A stretch of DNA of 39,700 bases from Gammaproteobacteria bacterium. Lineage in GTDB: Bacteria > Pseudomonadota > Gammaproteobacteria > Pseudomonadales > Pseudohongiellaceae. The stretch is taken from contig JAPORB010000157.1 in assembly GCA_026710425.1 (NCBI GenBank), positions 1 to 39,700 on the forward strand, given 5' to 3'. Position 1 is the stretch's first letter; every line of letters begins with the position of its first letter. Position numbers and translations under genes: made by a program. Positions 1 to 9,377 of this stretch are shown piece after piece. The notes beneath the pieces are model-generated. The model saw only the letters and a program-made list of their open reading frames with translations. It was not told the origin of the DNA and searched no databases.

Positions 1-214
1 CAATGTTAACATCTGCAAAAATCTCGGTAATCATTCATAACTATATGATATTAAAGTAAGTATTCAGAATTTCACTGCTGTCGAGCAGCTGTTGAGGTCA
101 GGACATCTGAAATTAATAACTCAGTGGTAGTCAATTTAATTTCTGTTCATCCCGACAGACTCACTTAATTTTTAATTTTATTCAGAAATAAAGAGATCAT
201 TGCTAAGCTAGATT

Positions 215-1261
215 ATGAACAAGAAACTTGCCAAAAAAGACCTGAACTGGGCCGAGCTTGGATTCCAGTATTTGCGTACAGATTTTCGCTATTCTTGCAG
301 TTTTATTAATGGTGAATGGCAGCCAAGTACAATGCTGCAGGATGAAAATCTGGTTGTACATGAGGGTGCACCGGCTTTGCACTACGCCCAACAGTGCTTC
401 GAAGGCATGAAGGCTCAGACTGCCGAAGATGGAAGTATCCTTCTGTTTCGACCAGAACTTAACTATGAGCGTATGAATCAGGCAGCAGCCAGACTACTAA
501 TGCCTGAAATCCCTGCTTTGATGTTTCTGGATGCCATCGAATCAACTGTTCAAGCTAACTATGCATGGATTCCTCCTTATGGCACGGGAGCTTCGTTATA
601 CATCCGCCCTATGCTCATTGGAGTTGGCGAGAACCTGGGACTGCAACCAGCACGGCGCTATGATTTCAGGGTCTTCGTCTCGCCAGTGGGTCCATATTAC
701 AGTGGGGCTGGTTTGGGGGTGATCAATCTAGCTGTATCTAATCTGGATAGAGCCGCACCACGGGGTACCGGCAGCTTCAAGATTGGAGCCAACTACGCTG
801 GAGGTCTGATGGCTACTCGGATGGCCAAGGATCTTGGTGCCAGCGAGGCACTTTACCTTGATGCTGCTGAGGGCAGGTTCATTGATGAAGCGGGTTCAGC
901 TAACATAATTATTTCCATGAAAGATGGAACATTGGTCTCACCTGCTTCCCATGCAATTCTACCTGGTATAACCCGTCGTTCCCTAATGACCATTGCCGAA
1001 GTACAACTAGGCCTGAATACAGAGCAGCGTCCGGTTGAGTTGCGCACCGAATTTGAAAGTTTCGATGAGATGGGTGCATGCGGAACTGCAGCAGTTCTGT
1101 CACCGGTTGGTCAAATTTGGTACGATAGGGCTTGGCACAATGTTTATAAAGATGGTCAAACAGTCGGTCCGGTAATGCAAAAATTATATGACACCTTGGT
1201 GGGAATCCAGAAGGGCGAGCTTGAAGATACTTTTGGTTGGCTACATGAGGTATCTATCTGA
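215..1261 (+). CDS. ilvE: branched-chain amino acid aminotransferase (class IV)
   Basis: PLP enzyme that interconverts leucine, isoleucine and valine with their 2-keto acids, using 2-oxoglutarate/glutamate, in the cytoplasm. The 348-residue length and the segment GSFKIGANYAGG, with Lys189 as the expected Schiff-base lysine, fit the longer BCAT type resembling eukaryotic enzymes rather than the roughly 310-residue E. coli IlvE. The EAGSANI segment near residue 230 is the usual phosphate-side motif of class IV transaminases. No strong Shine-Dalgarno precedes the ATG, and I see no convincing promoter in positions 1-214. It appears to be transcribed alone, since a 487-base spacer follows. Family is confident; the exact substrate range within branched-chain acids is inferred. 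Confidence 0.9.
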   Translation: MNKKLAKKDLNWAELGFQYLRTDFRYSCSFINGEWQPSTMLQDENLVVHEGAPALHYAQQCFEGMKAQTAEDGSILLFRPELNYERMNQAAARLLMPEIPALMFLDAIESTVQANYAWIPPYGTGASLYIRPMLIGVGENLGLQPARRYDFRVFVSPVGPYYSGAGLGVINLAVSNLDRAAPRGTGSFKIGANYAGGLMATRMAKDLGASEALYLDAAEGRFIDEAGSANIIISMKDGTLVSPASHAILPGITRRSLMTIAEVQLGLNTEQRPVELRTEFESFDEMGACGTAAVLSPVGQIWYDRAWHNVYKDGQTVGPVMQKLYDTLVGIQKGELEDTFGWLHEVSI

Positions 1262-1748
1262 TTGCATTGAATTGATGAGTGATGTCAGAAAATATTTATC
1301 TATAGGTTTAGTGAAATTAATTCATATAAGTAATTGTTCAAGACAACAATAATGTCATCAATAATTTCCTAGAAATGTAGCGTTTTATTACTCTGCTAAG
1401 CTTTCTATAGATTATATCTGATGGCTGTTGCGATCTGCTATATGAATCGAACTCAGATATTGCTGCCATCTGTGATCACTGTCAACCATTTTGAATCAAC
1501 ATCAACATATAATGCTTTATATAGTAAGTTGAAGTGGGTCATTTTCTTGCACCGATTGTTATAATTCATTTTTCTTTTACAGCCCAAGCCAAACATTTGC
1601 TAAGGGCTAAGGCGTCCCAGGAAAAAATCTGAAACAGCAGTAATTAGAGTTATGCTTGACCGTTGCACTTATAGCCCATATATGGTGTTCCTGTAGCAAT
1701 ATAGAGACCGAATAAAGCAAATTTTATATCAGGGTAATCGTTTACTTT
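1262..1748. other. AT-rich spacer, no gene seen
   Basis: This spacer between the aminotransferase and topA is AT-rich with stops in all frames. I found no RNA gene and no clear terminator hairpin. Its only supportable element is a candidate promoter for topA, listed separately. Confidence 0.6.
1656..1684 (+). promoter_or_regulatory. candidate sigma-70 promoter of topA
   Basis: TTGACC and TATATG are separated by exactly 17 bases, and the start codon of topA lies about 65 bases further on. Both hexamers are close to consensus. In AT-rich sequence such matches arise by chance, so this is only a candidate. Confidence 0.35.
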
Positions 1749-4436
1749 ATGTCTAAATCACTTGTCATTGTAGAGTCACCGGCTAAAGCCAAGACCATCA
1801 ACAAGTATCTTGGGGCTGATTATGTGGTGAAATCCAGCGTTGGCCATATTCGTGATTTGCCCAAAGGGGGAGGGTCCACGGCTGCTAACGGTAAGGCCAG
1901 AGCAGCTGAGGCTGCGAAAACTAAAAAAATGAGTCCCCAACAAAAGGCTGCCTACAAAAAGAAAAAAGCAAGAAGTCAGCTGATTTCTCGTATGGGCATT
2001 GACCCTGAAAATGGTTGGAAGGCCAAATACGAAATATTGCCGGACAAAGAGAAGGTCGTCACAGAGCTGAAGAAGCTTGCCAAAAATGCTGACAGAATTT
2101 TTCTCGCCACTGACCTTGACAGAGAAGGTGAAGCCATTGCTTGGCATCTTCAGGAGGCCATAGGTGGTGCCCCTGAACGTTACCAGCGAGTCGTGTTTAA
2201 TGAAATCACCAAACGTGCAATAAATGACGCATTCAAGGAGCCTGGCAATCTGGACATGCGCTATGTCGAGGCCCAACAGGCCAGGCGCTTTCTTGATCGG
2301 GTAGTAGGATTCATGGTGTCACCGCTGTTGTGGGCAAAAGTGGCCCGGGGTTTGTCAGCCGGGCGAGTCCAGTCAGTTGCTTTGAGACTAGTGGTGGAAA
2401 GAGAAGCAGAGATTCGCGTCTTTATCCCCGAAGAGTTCTGGGAGGTATTCGCCAATCTTGAAACGGTACGCTTTGACACGCTCCGCTGCCAAGTGCTCAA
2501 ACAAAATGGTGAAAAATTTCGCCCCACTGGTAAGGAGGAGACTGACGATGCGCTGGCTATTCTTAATGATGCCAACTACATTGTATCGCATCGGCAGGAT
2601 AAACCTACTAGCAGTAAGCCGCGTCCACCGCTTATAACCTCCACCCTGCAGCAGGCAGCCAGCACTCGCCTGGGTTTTGGTGTCAAAAAGACTATGACCA
2701 TGGCTCAACGCCTATATGAGGCGGGGCATATCACCTATATGCGTACTGACTCGACCCATCTGAGCAACGATGCTATTGCCATGTGCCGGGAACACATCGC
2801 CGGGGTATATGGCGATGATTATTTGCCTGAAAAACCACGTTACTACAGTTCAAAAGAGGGTGCCCAGGAAGCTCATGAGGCGATTCGACCTAGTGATGTC
2901 AAGGTGTTACCGGGACAGATGACTGGCATGGAAGCTGATGCTGTTCGGCTGTATGACTTGGTCTGGAGATTTTTTGTTGCCTGTCAAATGCCGTCGGCTC
3001 GCTTTCTTAGCAGCAGCATTTCGGTAAAGGCTGAACAGTTCGAGTTACGTATAAATGGCCGCATCATGCAGTTTGACGGCTTTCAGAAGGTACTGCCTTC
3101 TAAAGACGAAGATGTGGTGTTACCAGATGTAGAAGTGGGTGAATCCCTGAAACTAAAGAAACTGGAACCATTTCAGAATTTCACAAAACCACCTGCACGC
3201 TACACCGAGGCAAGCCTAGTCAAAGAGCTGGAAAAGCGCAACATAGGACGGCCTTCCACCTATGCGGCGATAATTTCGACTATTCAAGACCGTGGTTATG
3301 TCACCGTGGAGAATAAGCGGTTCTTTGCCCAGAGAATTGGTGACATAGTTTCAGAAAGGTTGTTGGAGAGTTTCTCTGATCTTATGGATTATGATTTTAC
3401 TGCCAGAATGGAGGATTCACTGGACAAAGTCGCTTCTGGCCATATTGATTGGAAAAATCTGCTGGATGAGTTCTACACCGATTTTGTTTCGCAACTTGAG
3501 AAGGCGGAAGCTAAAGATGGCGGTATGCGGAATAATGATCCTACCGATACCGATATAGAGTGCACAAAATGCAGCCGCCACATGCAAATTCGGAATGCTT
3601 CAACTGGTGTTTTTCTGGGTTGCTCAGGTTATATCCTGCCGCCAGGTGATCAATGCAAAAACACAATGAATCTCACTCCAGGCGAGGAGGCCATTCGTAC
3701 CGATACTGCTGAGGAGGCGGAAGTACAGGAAAATATCCAGCTGCGACATAAGCGGCGCTGCCCACTTTGTGGTACTGCCATGGATCCCTATCTGATTGAC
3801 GAGAAGCGTAAGTTGCATGTCTGTGGTCGTAACCCTGATTGCGAAGGCTACGAAGTTGAGGTTGGAGAGTTCAAAATCCGAGGTTATGATGGACCGGTAA
3901 TTGAATGTGACAAATGCGGAGCAGATATGCAGCTCAAAAGTGGTCGCTTTGGCAAGTACTTTGGCTGTAGCAACTCAGAGTGCAAGAATACGCGCAAATT
4001 ACTGCGTAATGGCGAGCCGGCTCCACCAAAAATGGAACCAGTGCCAATGCCGGAATTATCATGTGAGAAGGTGAACGACCACTACATTCTCAGGGATGGT
4101 GCAGCCGGGCTGTTCCTGGCAGCAAGTCAGTTTCCCAAACATAGAGAAACCCGTGCTCCCCTCGTAGAGGAAATCATTCCACATAAGGATGAGATTGATC
4201 CAAAGTACAGGTTTCTCTTTAGCGCACCGACGGAAGACAATGCGGGTAACAAGTCGCAGATACGCTTCAGCCGTAAATCCAAGGAACAGTATGTGCTGAC
4301 CGAGGTTGATGGCAAAGCCACTGGTTGGAAAGCATTTTATCGAGATGGTATTTGGCAAGCAGAACAATCTTCAAATCGCAGACAGCAAAAGAAAAGCTCC
4401 AAAAGAAAAACAACGGCAAAAAGAAGAGCAGCCTGA
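1749..4436 (+). CDS. topA: DNA topoisomerase I (type IA)
   Basis: Relaxes negative supercoils by a 5'-phosphotyrosine strand-passage mechanism. The TOPRIM domain is at the N-terminus, with [10 protein letters not shown] and the metal-binding DLDREGEA motif. The active-site tyrosine is Tyr330 in [14 protein letters not shown] context (ITYMRTDS). The C-terminal third carries three four-cysteine zinc ribbons starting CTKC, CPLC and CDKC, followed by a basic tail rich in Lys and Arg. Length of 895 residues is near the E. coli enzyme (865). A Lys/Ala-rich insertion near residues 45-80 interrupts the TOPRIM domain, a place where many proteobacterial TopA proteins vary. No strong ribosome binding site is seen before the ATG. 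lexA follows on the opposite strand, convergent, about 160 bases away. Confidence 0.97.
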   Translation: MSKSLVIVESPAKAKTINKYLGADYVVKSSVGHIRDLPKGGGSTAANGKARAAEAAKTKKMSPQQKAAYKKKKARSQLISRMGIDPENGWKAKYEILPDKEKVVTELKKLAKNADRIFLATDLDREGEAIAWHLQEAIGGAPERYQRVVFNEITKRAINDAFKEPGNLDMRYVEAQQARRFLDRVVGFMVSPLLWAKVARGLSAGRVQSVALRLVVEREAEIRVFIPEEFWEVFANLETVRFDTLRCQVLKQNGEKFRPTGKEETDDALAILNDANYIVSHRQDKPTSSKPRPPLITSTLQQAASTRLGFGVKKTMTMAQRLYEAGHITYMRTDSTHLSNDAIAMCREHIAGVYGDDYLPEKPRYYSSKEGAQEAHEAIRPSDVKVLPGQMTGMEADAVRLYDLVWRFFVACQMPSARFLSSSISVKAEQFELRINGRIMQFDGFQKVLPSKDEDVVLPDVEVGESLKLKKLEPFQNFTKPPARYTEASLVKELEKRNIGRPSTYAAIISTIQDRGYVTVENKRFFAQRIGDIVSERLLESFSDLMDYDFTARMEDSLDKVASGHIDWKNLLDEFYTDFVSQLEKAEAKDGGMRNNDPTDTDIECTKCSRHMQIRNASTGVFLGCSGYILPPGDQCKNTMNLTPGEEAIRTDTAEEAEVQENIQLRHKRRCPLCGTAMDPYLIDEKRKLHVCGRNPDCEGYEVEVGEFKIRGYDGPVIECDKCGADMQLKSGRFGKYFGCSNSECKNTRKLLRNGEPAPPKMEPVPMPELSCEKVNDHYILRDGAAGLFLAASQFPKHRETRAPLVEEIIPHKDEIDPKYRFLFSAPTEDNAGNKSQIRFSRKSKEQYVLTEVDGKATGWKAFYRDGIWQAEQSSNRRQQKKSSKRKTTAKRRAA

Positions 4437-4593
4437 ATACCCCCTGAGATGAGGGAAATTCCAACCCTAATAATTATATCTATCCAACCCCTACTAAATT
4501 ATTTATTGCAGGTAGGATTGCTCAACATTCTACCGTCATTAACTGGTTGCCAAAGCTCGAAATTTAACTTGGACTATAAACTACCTTTGATTG

Positions 4594-5202
4594 TTAAATT
4601 TGACGTCTAATCACACCCACGCTGATGCCCTCAATGGCAAAACTTTGACCACGAAGGTCGACTTCAATGGGAGAAAAGTCAGGGTTTTCGGCAATCAGTT
4701 TTAGTTTGTGCTTACTGGAGGTCATCTCTAGTCTTTTCACAGTCACCTCATCCTCGATTCGGGCAACAACAATATCTCCATTATTTGCACGGTCTGTTTT
4801 ATGAACCGCTAGCAAATCATCCTCAAAAATTCCGATACCAGTCATACTGGTACCTTTTACCGACAGCAAAAAGTCGGCACTAGGGGAGAACATTGCGGGC
4901 GGTACTTCACAATAGTCCGCTATGCATTCTTCGGCCAGGATCGGACTGCCTGCCGCTACTTGACCTACAATGGGCAGACCCAGTTGCTCGCACATGGGCA
5001 GCCGTATACCTCGGGAAGTACCCGGCATAATCTCTATGACACCTTTACGCTCCAGTGCACGCAAATGCTCCTCGGCAGCATTGGTTGACTTGAAGCCCAT
5101 TTCGTTCGATATTTCCATGCGGGTTGGGGGGTATCCGGTGGCTTGCTTGTGATCCTTGATGAAGTCAAGAATTTGTTCCTGTCGCATTGTTAGTCTATTC
5201 AT
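4594..5202 (-). CDS. lexA: LexA SOS repressor
   Basis: Represses SOS genes and self-cleaves when stimulated by RecA filaments. Winged-helix DNA-binding domain at residues 1-65, with recognition segment [16 protein letters not shown]. The Ala84-Gly85 cleavage bond (VAAGSP) and the Ser119/Lys156 catalytic pair sit at the same numbers as in E. coli LexA. Length 202 also equals E. coli. The residue before the serine is Thr (GTSM) where Asp is usual (GDSM), a small deviation near the active site. A TGAGG Shine-Dalgarno lies about 8 bases before the ATG. No sulA follows, although sulA commonly adjoins lexA in Pseudomonas. The best promoter, with an overlapping SOS box, is about 180 bases upstream. 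Confidence 0.97.
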   Translation of the reverse strand: MNRLTMRQEQILDFIKDHKQATGYPPTRMEISNEMGFKSTNAAEEHLRALERKGVIEIMPGTSRGIRLPMCEQLGLPIVGQVAAGSPILAEECIADYCEVPPAMFSPSADFLLSVKGTSMTGIGIFEDDLLAVHKTDRANNGDIVVARIEDEVTVKRLEMTSSKHKLKLIAENPDFSPIEVDLRGQSFAIEGISVGVIRRQI

Positions 5203-5380
5203 GGTACAACCTCAATTTGCATAAACAGTTGAAAAATAATGATATATTTTTGGTTCTAATCTCTGCAATTTTCCAAAATTTACGTATTTTAGTGATATAT
5301 GCCCGACTTCGATAACTCAATTACCACAGCCTGTGAGTAAGAAATCAGTTGAAATCAGAACACCTAGCAGCATAAGCTAA

Positions 5381-5396
5381 CTGCAAGTATATACAG
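5381..5396. promoter_or_regulatory. LexA operator (SOS box)
   Basis: CTGCAAGTATATACAG matches the E. coli consensus CTGTATATATATACAG at 13 of 16 positions and keeps both CTG and CAG ends. It overlaps the -10 element of the lexA promoter candidate, the normal geometry for LexA repression. No box was found in the 60 bases next to the lexA start. Confidence 0.7.
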
Positions 5397-5414
5397 TTAT
5401 CCGGCAAAGTGCAA
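5386..5414 (-). promoter_or_regulatory. candidate lexA promoter with 17-base spacer
   Basis: On the minus strand TTGCAC (5414-5409) and TATACT (5391-5386) are separated by 17 bases. The -10 element lies inside the SOS box. It implies a transcript start near 5379 and an untranslated leader of roughly 175 bases before lexA. Confidence 0.55.
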
Positions 5415-5625
5415 ATTTCTTTAGGTAAAATTTGAATTAATTGTTTAGAGCTAGCAATACCGTTGATCTGGGCCTTGAGGGAGTCATATTTCAACTAGGC
5501 TTTCACACCGAACAGACTGAAAATATCGAAACAGGCCGCAGATAAGGATTATTTAAAAATCTCAAAATGGCTAATCGTAGCTCATATCCTATTGTTGAAT
5601 CGCTGAATCTAATATAGATGCAACC

Positions 5626-5870
5626 ATGGATCCGAAGATTGAAAAACTCAAACTAACCACCTTTATTGGCCACCAGTTCACCCGCAAACAGATGATCGCC
5701 ATCCAGACCAAATATACAGATTTCCGGCACTGAGCCGACAGGAATTATATTGACCTTCTGCGAGCACCTGAACAAGGTCTGTTCTAGAGGCAAACTATCG
5801 GCATGATTCCTAATTGCACACTCTGGAAGCAGAGAGTATTTTTACCCTGCCAGCCCCACTCCAGCTGATT
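5626..5870 (+). pseudogene. decayed N-terminal part of a transposase / DUF4338-like protein
   Basis: Starting at ATG 5626, the frame encodes LTTFIGHQFTRKQMIAIQ and stops at 5733. Shifting frame near 5724 gives PALSRQELY. Shifting again near 5750 gives LTFCEHLNKVCSRGKL. A third frame from about 5823 gives LEAESIFTLPAPLQL. Joined, these pieces recall, from memory, the N-terminus of proteins annotated as DUF4338 or IS4-like transposases: a GR.FT..EL segment, then P.LSR.EL, C..L.W, and LE..G...LPAP. At least three frameshifts separate them, so the gene is dead. The catalytic part is not recognisable downstream. Being mobile-element debris is inference; the frame-by-frame pieces are visible. Confidence 0.55.
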
Positions 5871-6476
5871 GTTATCATCAGTTATATCGACTAGTCTGAT
5901 GTTGTCAAGTGAAAACCGAGTTCCAGAGTTATCTATTACCTGCCTCAGCTCATTAGTCCAAGAGTTTTAATATAGCCATCTCGGCAGGACAAAGTTATTG
6001 ACCTTCACGTTGGCAAAACCATATGATTGCAGCATAGTCACTGGATTTTCTAAGATTCTTTATGAGGGTATCATAGCTAGCGTTACCAGAGGCAATCTGG
6101 ATGACCAAGTCAACATACTTACTCCTGCTGGTGTGTGCAATCCGAGCATCACCGAGCTATGAAAGAGGAGGCACCATTAATTTTACACTAGGTGGTCGGA
6201 GTGATTCCTAACCTCGCAGCTTGACGGATATTGCCCTTGCATATTTTGTACCTGAAATACTCAGACATTGGCACCGGATGTCCTTCCATGATTTCCTCTT
6301 ACACTTCCTAGCAATATGGTGTTGCGATTCGAAATGTAAACGGGGCACCCAAACTGATAGAACGATCTGTAGCAGAAAATAAGGCGGGGCTGCGTTCACA
6401 GATAAGCTGAATTGCCCGCTTTGACCTTTAAAGTAGATATCTGTTGTAAAAGACACGCAATGATCTGCCCTTAACC
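5871..6476. other. gene-free spacer, possibly further decay of the same pseudogene
   Basis: No intact gene. Around 5900-5970 one frame reads PELSITCLSSLVQEF before a stop, which might continue the decayed transposase-like gene. The rest up to nagZ shows only scattered short frames and no clear hairpin terminator. Confidence 0.4.
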
Positions 6477-7529
6477 ATGACTGATAACCACAGACCTCTG
6501 GGTGCCTTGATGCTCGACATCAAGGGTGAAGAACTAAGCATTGAAGATGAAGCACTGCTCAAGCGTAACTGTGTGGGTGGATTGATTTTATTCAGCCGAA
6601 ATTACGCCAACCCTCAGCAATTATGCACACTCATCAGCCAGATACGCCAGTGCGATCCCGCTCTCCTAATTGCTGTGGATCAGGAAGGTGGTTCGGTCCA
6701 GCGTTTTCGTGAAAATTTCCTGCTATTGCCACCACTGCATGCACTGGGTGAGATCTATGAAGAAGATGCAGATCAAGCCCGGCTGCTTGCCCGAACTCAT
6801 GGCTGGGCAATGGCTGCAGAAACCCTGCACTACGGCATTGATTTCAGTTTTGCTCCGGTGCTGGATCTTTATAGCAGTGAGTCCAAGGTTATCGCTGAAC
6901 GTGCCTTCGCCGCTGATGTACCTTTAACGACTACCTTAGCACGAGATTATATTGGTGGTATGCATAAGGCTGGCATGATTGCTACAGGCAAGCATTTTCC
7001 CGGCCATGGCACTGTGGAGGCAGACTCTCATTATAGCCTTCCGATTGATGATCGCAGTGCAGACCAGATTCTGGGCAAGGATTTCATGGTATTTGTTAAT
7101 TGTATCGACTTGTTGGATGCCATCATGCCGGCTCATGTACAGTACCCGGCCATAGATGCTGAATGCGCTGGCTTCTCCAAAGTCTGGCTTCAGCAAAAAC
7201 TGCGAGGCCAGCTGAATTTTCAGGGAGTGATTTTTAGTGATGACCTCAGCATGGCGGCTGCCCAGGTCGGTGGCGACATCGAAAGTCGTACTGCAAAAGC
7301 CCTCACAGCTGGTTGTGATATGGTTTTGGCCTGCAATGACCGCACAGCTGCATTGGCCGTAGCGGATTATCTGGATGACATTGAGCACCCAGGCTGTGCC
7401 CGATTATCGGCCTTGGCGGCAACACCTGCTGCGGAGGTGAAATCGCTCCATAGCGAGCAATGCTGGCATGAGGCAGTGGAGTTACTTCAGAGCCTGAGTA
7501 GTCCAGATGAATCTGAAACTCTCCTCTGA
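6477..7529 (+). CDS. nagZ: beta-N-acetylhexosaminidase NagZ (cell-wall recycling)
   Basis: Cytoplasmic family 3 glycosidase that removes GlcNAc from GlcNAc-anhydromuropeptides during peptidoglycan recycling. The diagnostic KHFPGHG...DSH signature is at residues 172-185 and supplies the catalytic His-Asp dyad. The nucleophile aspartate is in the IFSDDLSM segment near residue 254. The AVDQEGGSVQR motif (67-77) is also typical. Length 350 is usual. No signal peptide, as expected. nagZ near lexA and topA is a conserved Pseudomonas-type neighbourhood. The product in related bacteria influences AmpC beta-lactamase induction, but no ampR or ampC is present here. Confidence 0.95.
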   Translation: MTDNHRPLGALMLDIKGEELSIEDEALLKRNCVGGLILFSRNYANPQQLCTLISQIRQCDPALLIAVDQEGGSVQRFRENFLLLPPLHALGEIYEEDADQARLLARTHGWAMAAETLHYGIDFSFAPVLDLYSSESKVIAERAFAADVPLTTTLARDYIGGMHKAGMIATGKHFPGHGTVEADSHYSLPIDDRSADQILGKDFMVFVNCIDLLDAIMPAHVQYPAIDAECAGFSKVWLQQKLRGQLNFQGVIFSDDLSMAAAQVGGDIESRTAKALTAGCDMVLACNDRTAALAVADYLDDIEHPGCARLSALAATPAAEVKSLHSEQCWHEAVELLQSLSSPDESETLL

Positions 7530-7686
7530 GTTGGATTAGCCATCGGTGGAAGGCTGAGATTAACGGGAGTAACCTCTTCTGAAGGTCTCATCCCACAACA
7601 AACAACCAGCTACAATAAAATGCACACATCAAGATCAAATATCAGTAAGCAAGGTTACCACAAAGTGAGTAGACAGGAGACTGGAG

Positions 7687-8808
7687 ATGGCTGAGTTACT
7701 CGCAGGAGTTTTTGGACAGGAAAGCCTTTGGGAGATTAACTGGACGCTGGAAATTTTTGCCATCGTTACCTTGACTCTGCTGGTCCGCTTTGGGGCTATC
7801 AGGGCTTTGATAGTGCTGCAAAGACAGACCGAAAAAACCAGTAATGTCTGGGATGACGCTCTGGTGGATGCAGGTCGTCGACCCGTCAGCTGGTTCATTC
7901 TCATCATGGGATTGCTGTGGGCGATCGAGACTAGTGAGGGATACCTGCAAACAGAATTATTCAACCCTGAAAATCTGCATGTGATTAGGCAGGTCACCTT
8001 TATTGTGCTGATCATGCTGTTTGCCACTCGTTTTATCACGCTCGCTGAAGCGCGAATTATGCAGAGCCTTAAGGAGGAATCCGGCCAAGACCAGGCCAGT
8101 CTTGATCCCGCTACCTTGAATGCCCTGGCTAAATTGCTCAGGCTTTCAGTCATAATCTCCGGAGTGTTGATTGCTCTGCCGACCTTTGGTATAGAAATCA
8201 CGGCCTTGCTGGCCTTTGGCGGCATTGGCGGGATTGCCGTGGGTTTTGCCGCTCAGGATCTGCTGGCGAATTTCTTTGGTGGGTTGATGATCTATCTCGA
8301 CCGCCCCTTTGCCATTGGCGACTGGATTCGCTCCCCTGATCGCGAGATTGAAGGTACTGTCGAAAGTATTGGCTGGCGGCTTACTGTTGTCCGCACTTTT
8401 GACAAGCGTCCGCTCTATGTCCCTAATTCAGTGTTCAATACTTTGTCACTGGAAAATCCTTCGCGCATGAGTAACCGACGCATTAAGGAAACCATCGGGA
8501 TTCGTTATTGCGATGCTGCAAAGATGAATGCCATAGTCGCTGACGTGAAGAACATGTTGGAAAATCATAAGGAAATTGACTCGAGTCAGACCCTGATAGT
8601 CAATTTTAATAGCTATGGACCATCTTCATTGGACTTCTTTATCTATACCTTTACTAAAACCACTAACTGGATAAGATTTCATGAAATCAAGCAGGATGTG
8701 CTGCTGAAGATCATTGAAATTGTACACGCACATGCTGCCGATTTTGCCTTCCCGACCACTACCCTGGACGGACTGGACGCTATTCGGCCAGAACCAGATC
8801 CACAGTGA
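7687..8808 (+). CDS. MscS-family mechanosensitive ion channel
   Basis: Inner-membrane channel of the small-conductance mechanosensitive type, expected to open under hypo-osmotic tension. An N-terminal part has several hydrophobic helices (roughly residues 15-35, 70-90, 100-120, 155-175). The pore helix and following beta domain carry the glycine/alanine-rich GGIGGIAVGFAAQDLLANFFGG pattern near residues 178-200, then DRPFAIGDWI, both family signatures. A cytoplasmic alpha/beta domain follows. Length 373 exceeds E. coli MscS (286), so it has extra N-terminal helices. An AGGAG ribosome binding site is positioned well before ATG 7687. Its stop overlaps or abuts the next gene, suggesting co-transcription with the phosphoribosyltransferase. 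Confidence 0.92.
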   Translation: MAELLAGVFGQESLWEINWTLEIFAIVTLTLLVRFGAIRALIVLQRQTEKTSNVWDDALVDAGRRPVSWFILIMGLLWAIETSEGYLQTELFNPENLHVIRQVTFIVLIMLFATRFITLAEARIMQSLKEESGQDQASLDPATLNALAKLLRLSVIISGVLIALPTFGIEITALLAFGGIGGIAVGFAAQDLLANFFGGLMIYLDRPFAIGDWIRSPDREIEGTVESIGWRLTVVRTFDKRPLYVPNSVFNTLSLENPSRMSNRRIKETIGIRYCDAAKMNAIVADVKNMLENHKEIDSSQTLIVNFNSYGPSSLDFFIYTFTKTTNWIRFHEIKQDVLLKIIEIVHAHAADFAFPTTTLDGLDAIRPEPDPQ

Positions 8809-8816
8809 GGTCTGAC

Positions 8817-9377
8817 ATGCAGACTCCCGGAGCCATACTTGCCGTCCATGAACGAGCAACCTGTCTTTACAATGAGGTGGAAGTGGAGGCTGTACTGGAC
8901 ACAATGGCCACCGCCATAACACAACGGCTGGCAGAGTCTAATCCGATTTTGCTGAGTGTGATGAATGGCGCAGTGATTGTGGCCGGCAAACTGGCCACCC
9001 GCCTGCATTTCCCGTTGCGTATGGACTACCTGCATGCCACTCGTTATCTCAATCGGACCAGAGGGGGTAAACTTGAATGGAAGCACACACCGGATATTGA
9101 TCTGACTGGCCAGGTGGTGCTGGTAATTGATGATATTCTGGATGAAGGCGATACCTTACTGACGATCACAAAGTATCTGCATAGTCGCGGGGCAGGGGAG
9201 GTTTACACGGCGGTACTTGTTGATAAGCAACATAACCGCAAGATGCCAGACATAAAGGCGGATTTTGTGGGTCTATGTATTGCCGATCATTATCTTTATG
9301 GTTATGGGATGGATTACAAGGGTTATTTGCGCAACAGTGCCGGAATTTATGCAGTGGATCCGAACGATTGTGACTAA
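8817..9377 (+). CDS. hpt: hypoxanthine-guanine phosphoribosyltransferase
   Basis: Purine salvage: joins hypoxanthine or guanine to PRPP to form IMP or GMP. The PRPP-binding loop VLVIDDILDEGDTLL is the type I phosphoribosyltransferase signature, and VMNGAVIVAGKL is the usual N-terminal loop. About 186 residues, normal for the family. I prefer ATG 8817 because GAGG lies 6 bases before it. A GTG at 8805 would overlap the channel stop by four bases and add MRSD. The stop overlaps the stop of the convergent addA-like gene by four bases, so no terminator can lie between them. Confidence 0.9.
   Translation: MQTPGAILAVHERATCLYNEVEVEAVLDTMATAITQRLAESNPILLSVMNGAVIVAGKLATRLHFPLRMDYLHATRYLNRTRGGKLEWKHTPDIDLTGQVVLVIDDILDEGDTLLTITKYLHSRGAGEVYTAVLVDKQHNRKMPDIKADFVGLCIADHYLYGYGMDYKGYLRNSAGIYAVDPNDCD

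Noticed and set aside
1776..2276. Long open frame antisense to topA (166 codons)
   Set aside because: It mirrors the codon pattern of topA, has no ribosome binding site and no recognisable protein character.
7635..8225. Open frame of 196 codons antisense to the MscS-type channel
   Set aside because: Shadow of a clear membrane-channel gene; composition is low in normal protein patterns and no start signal is seen.
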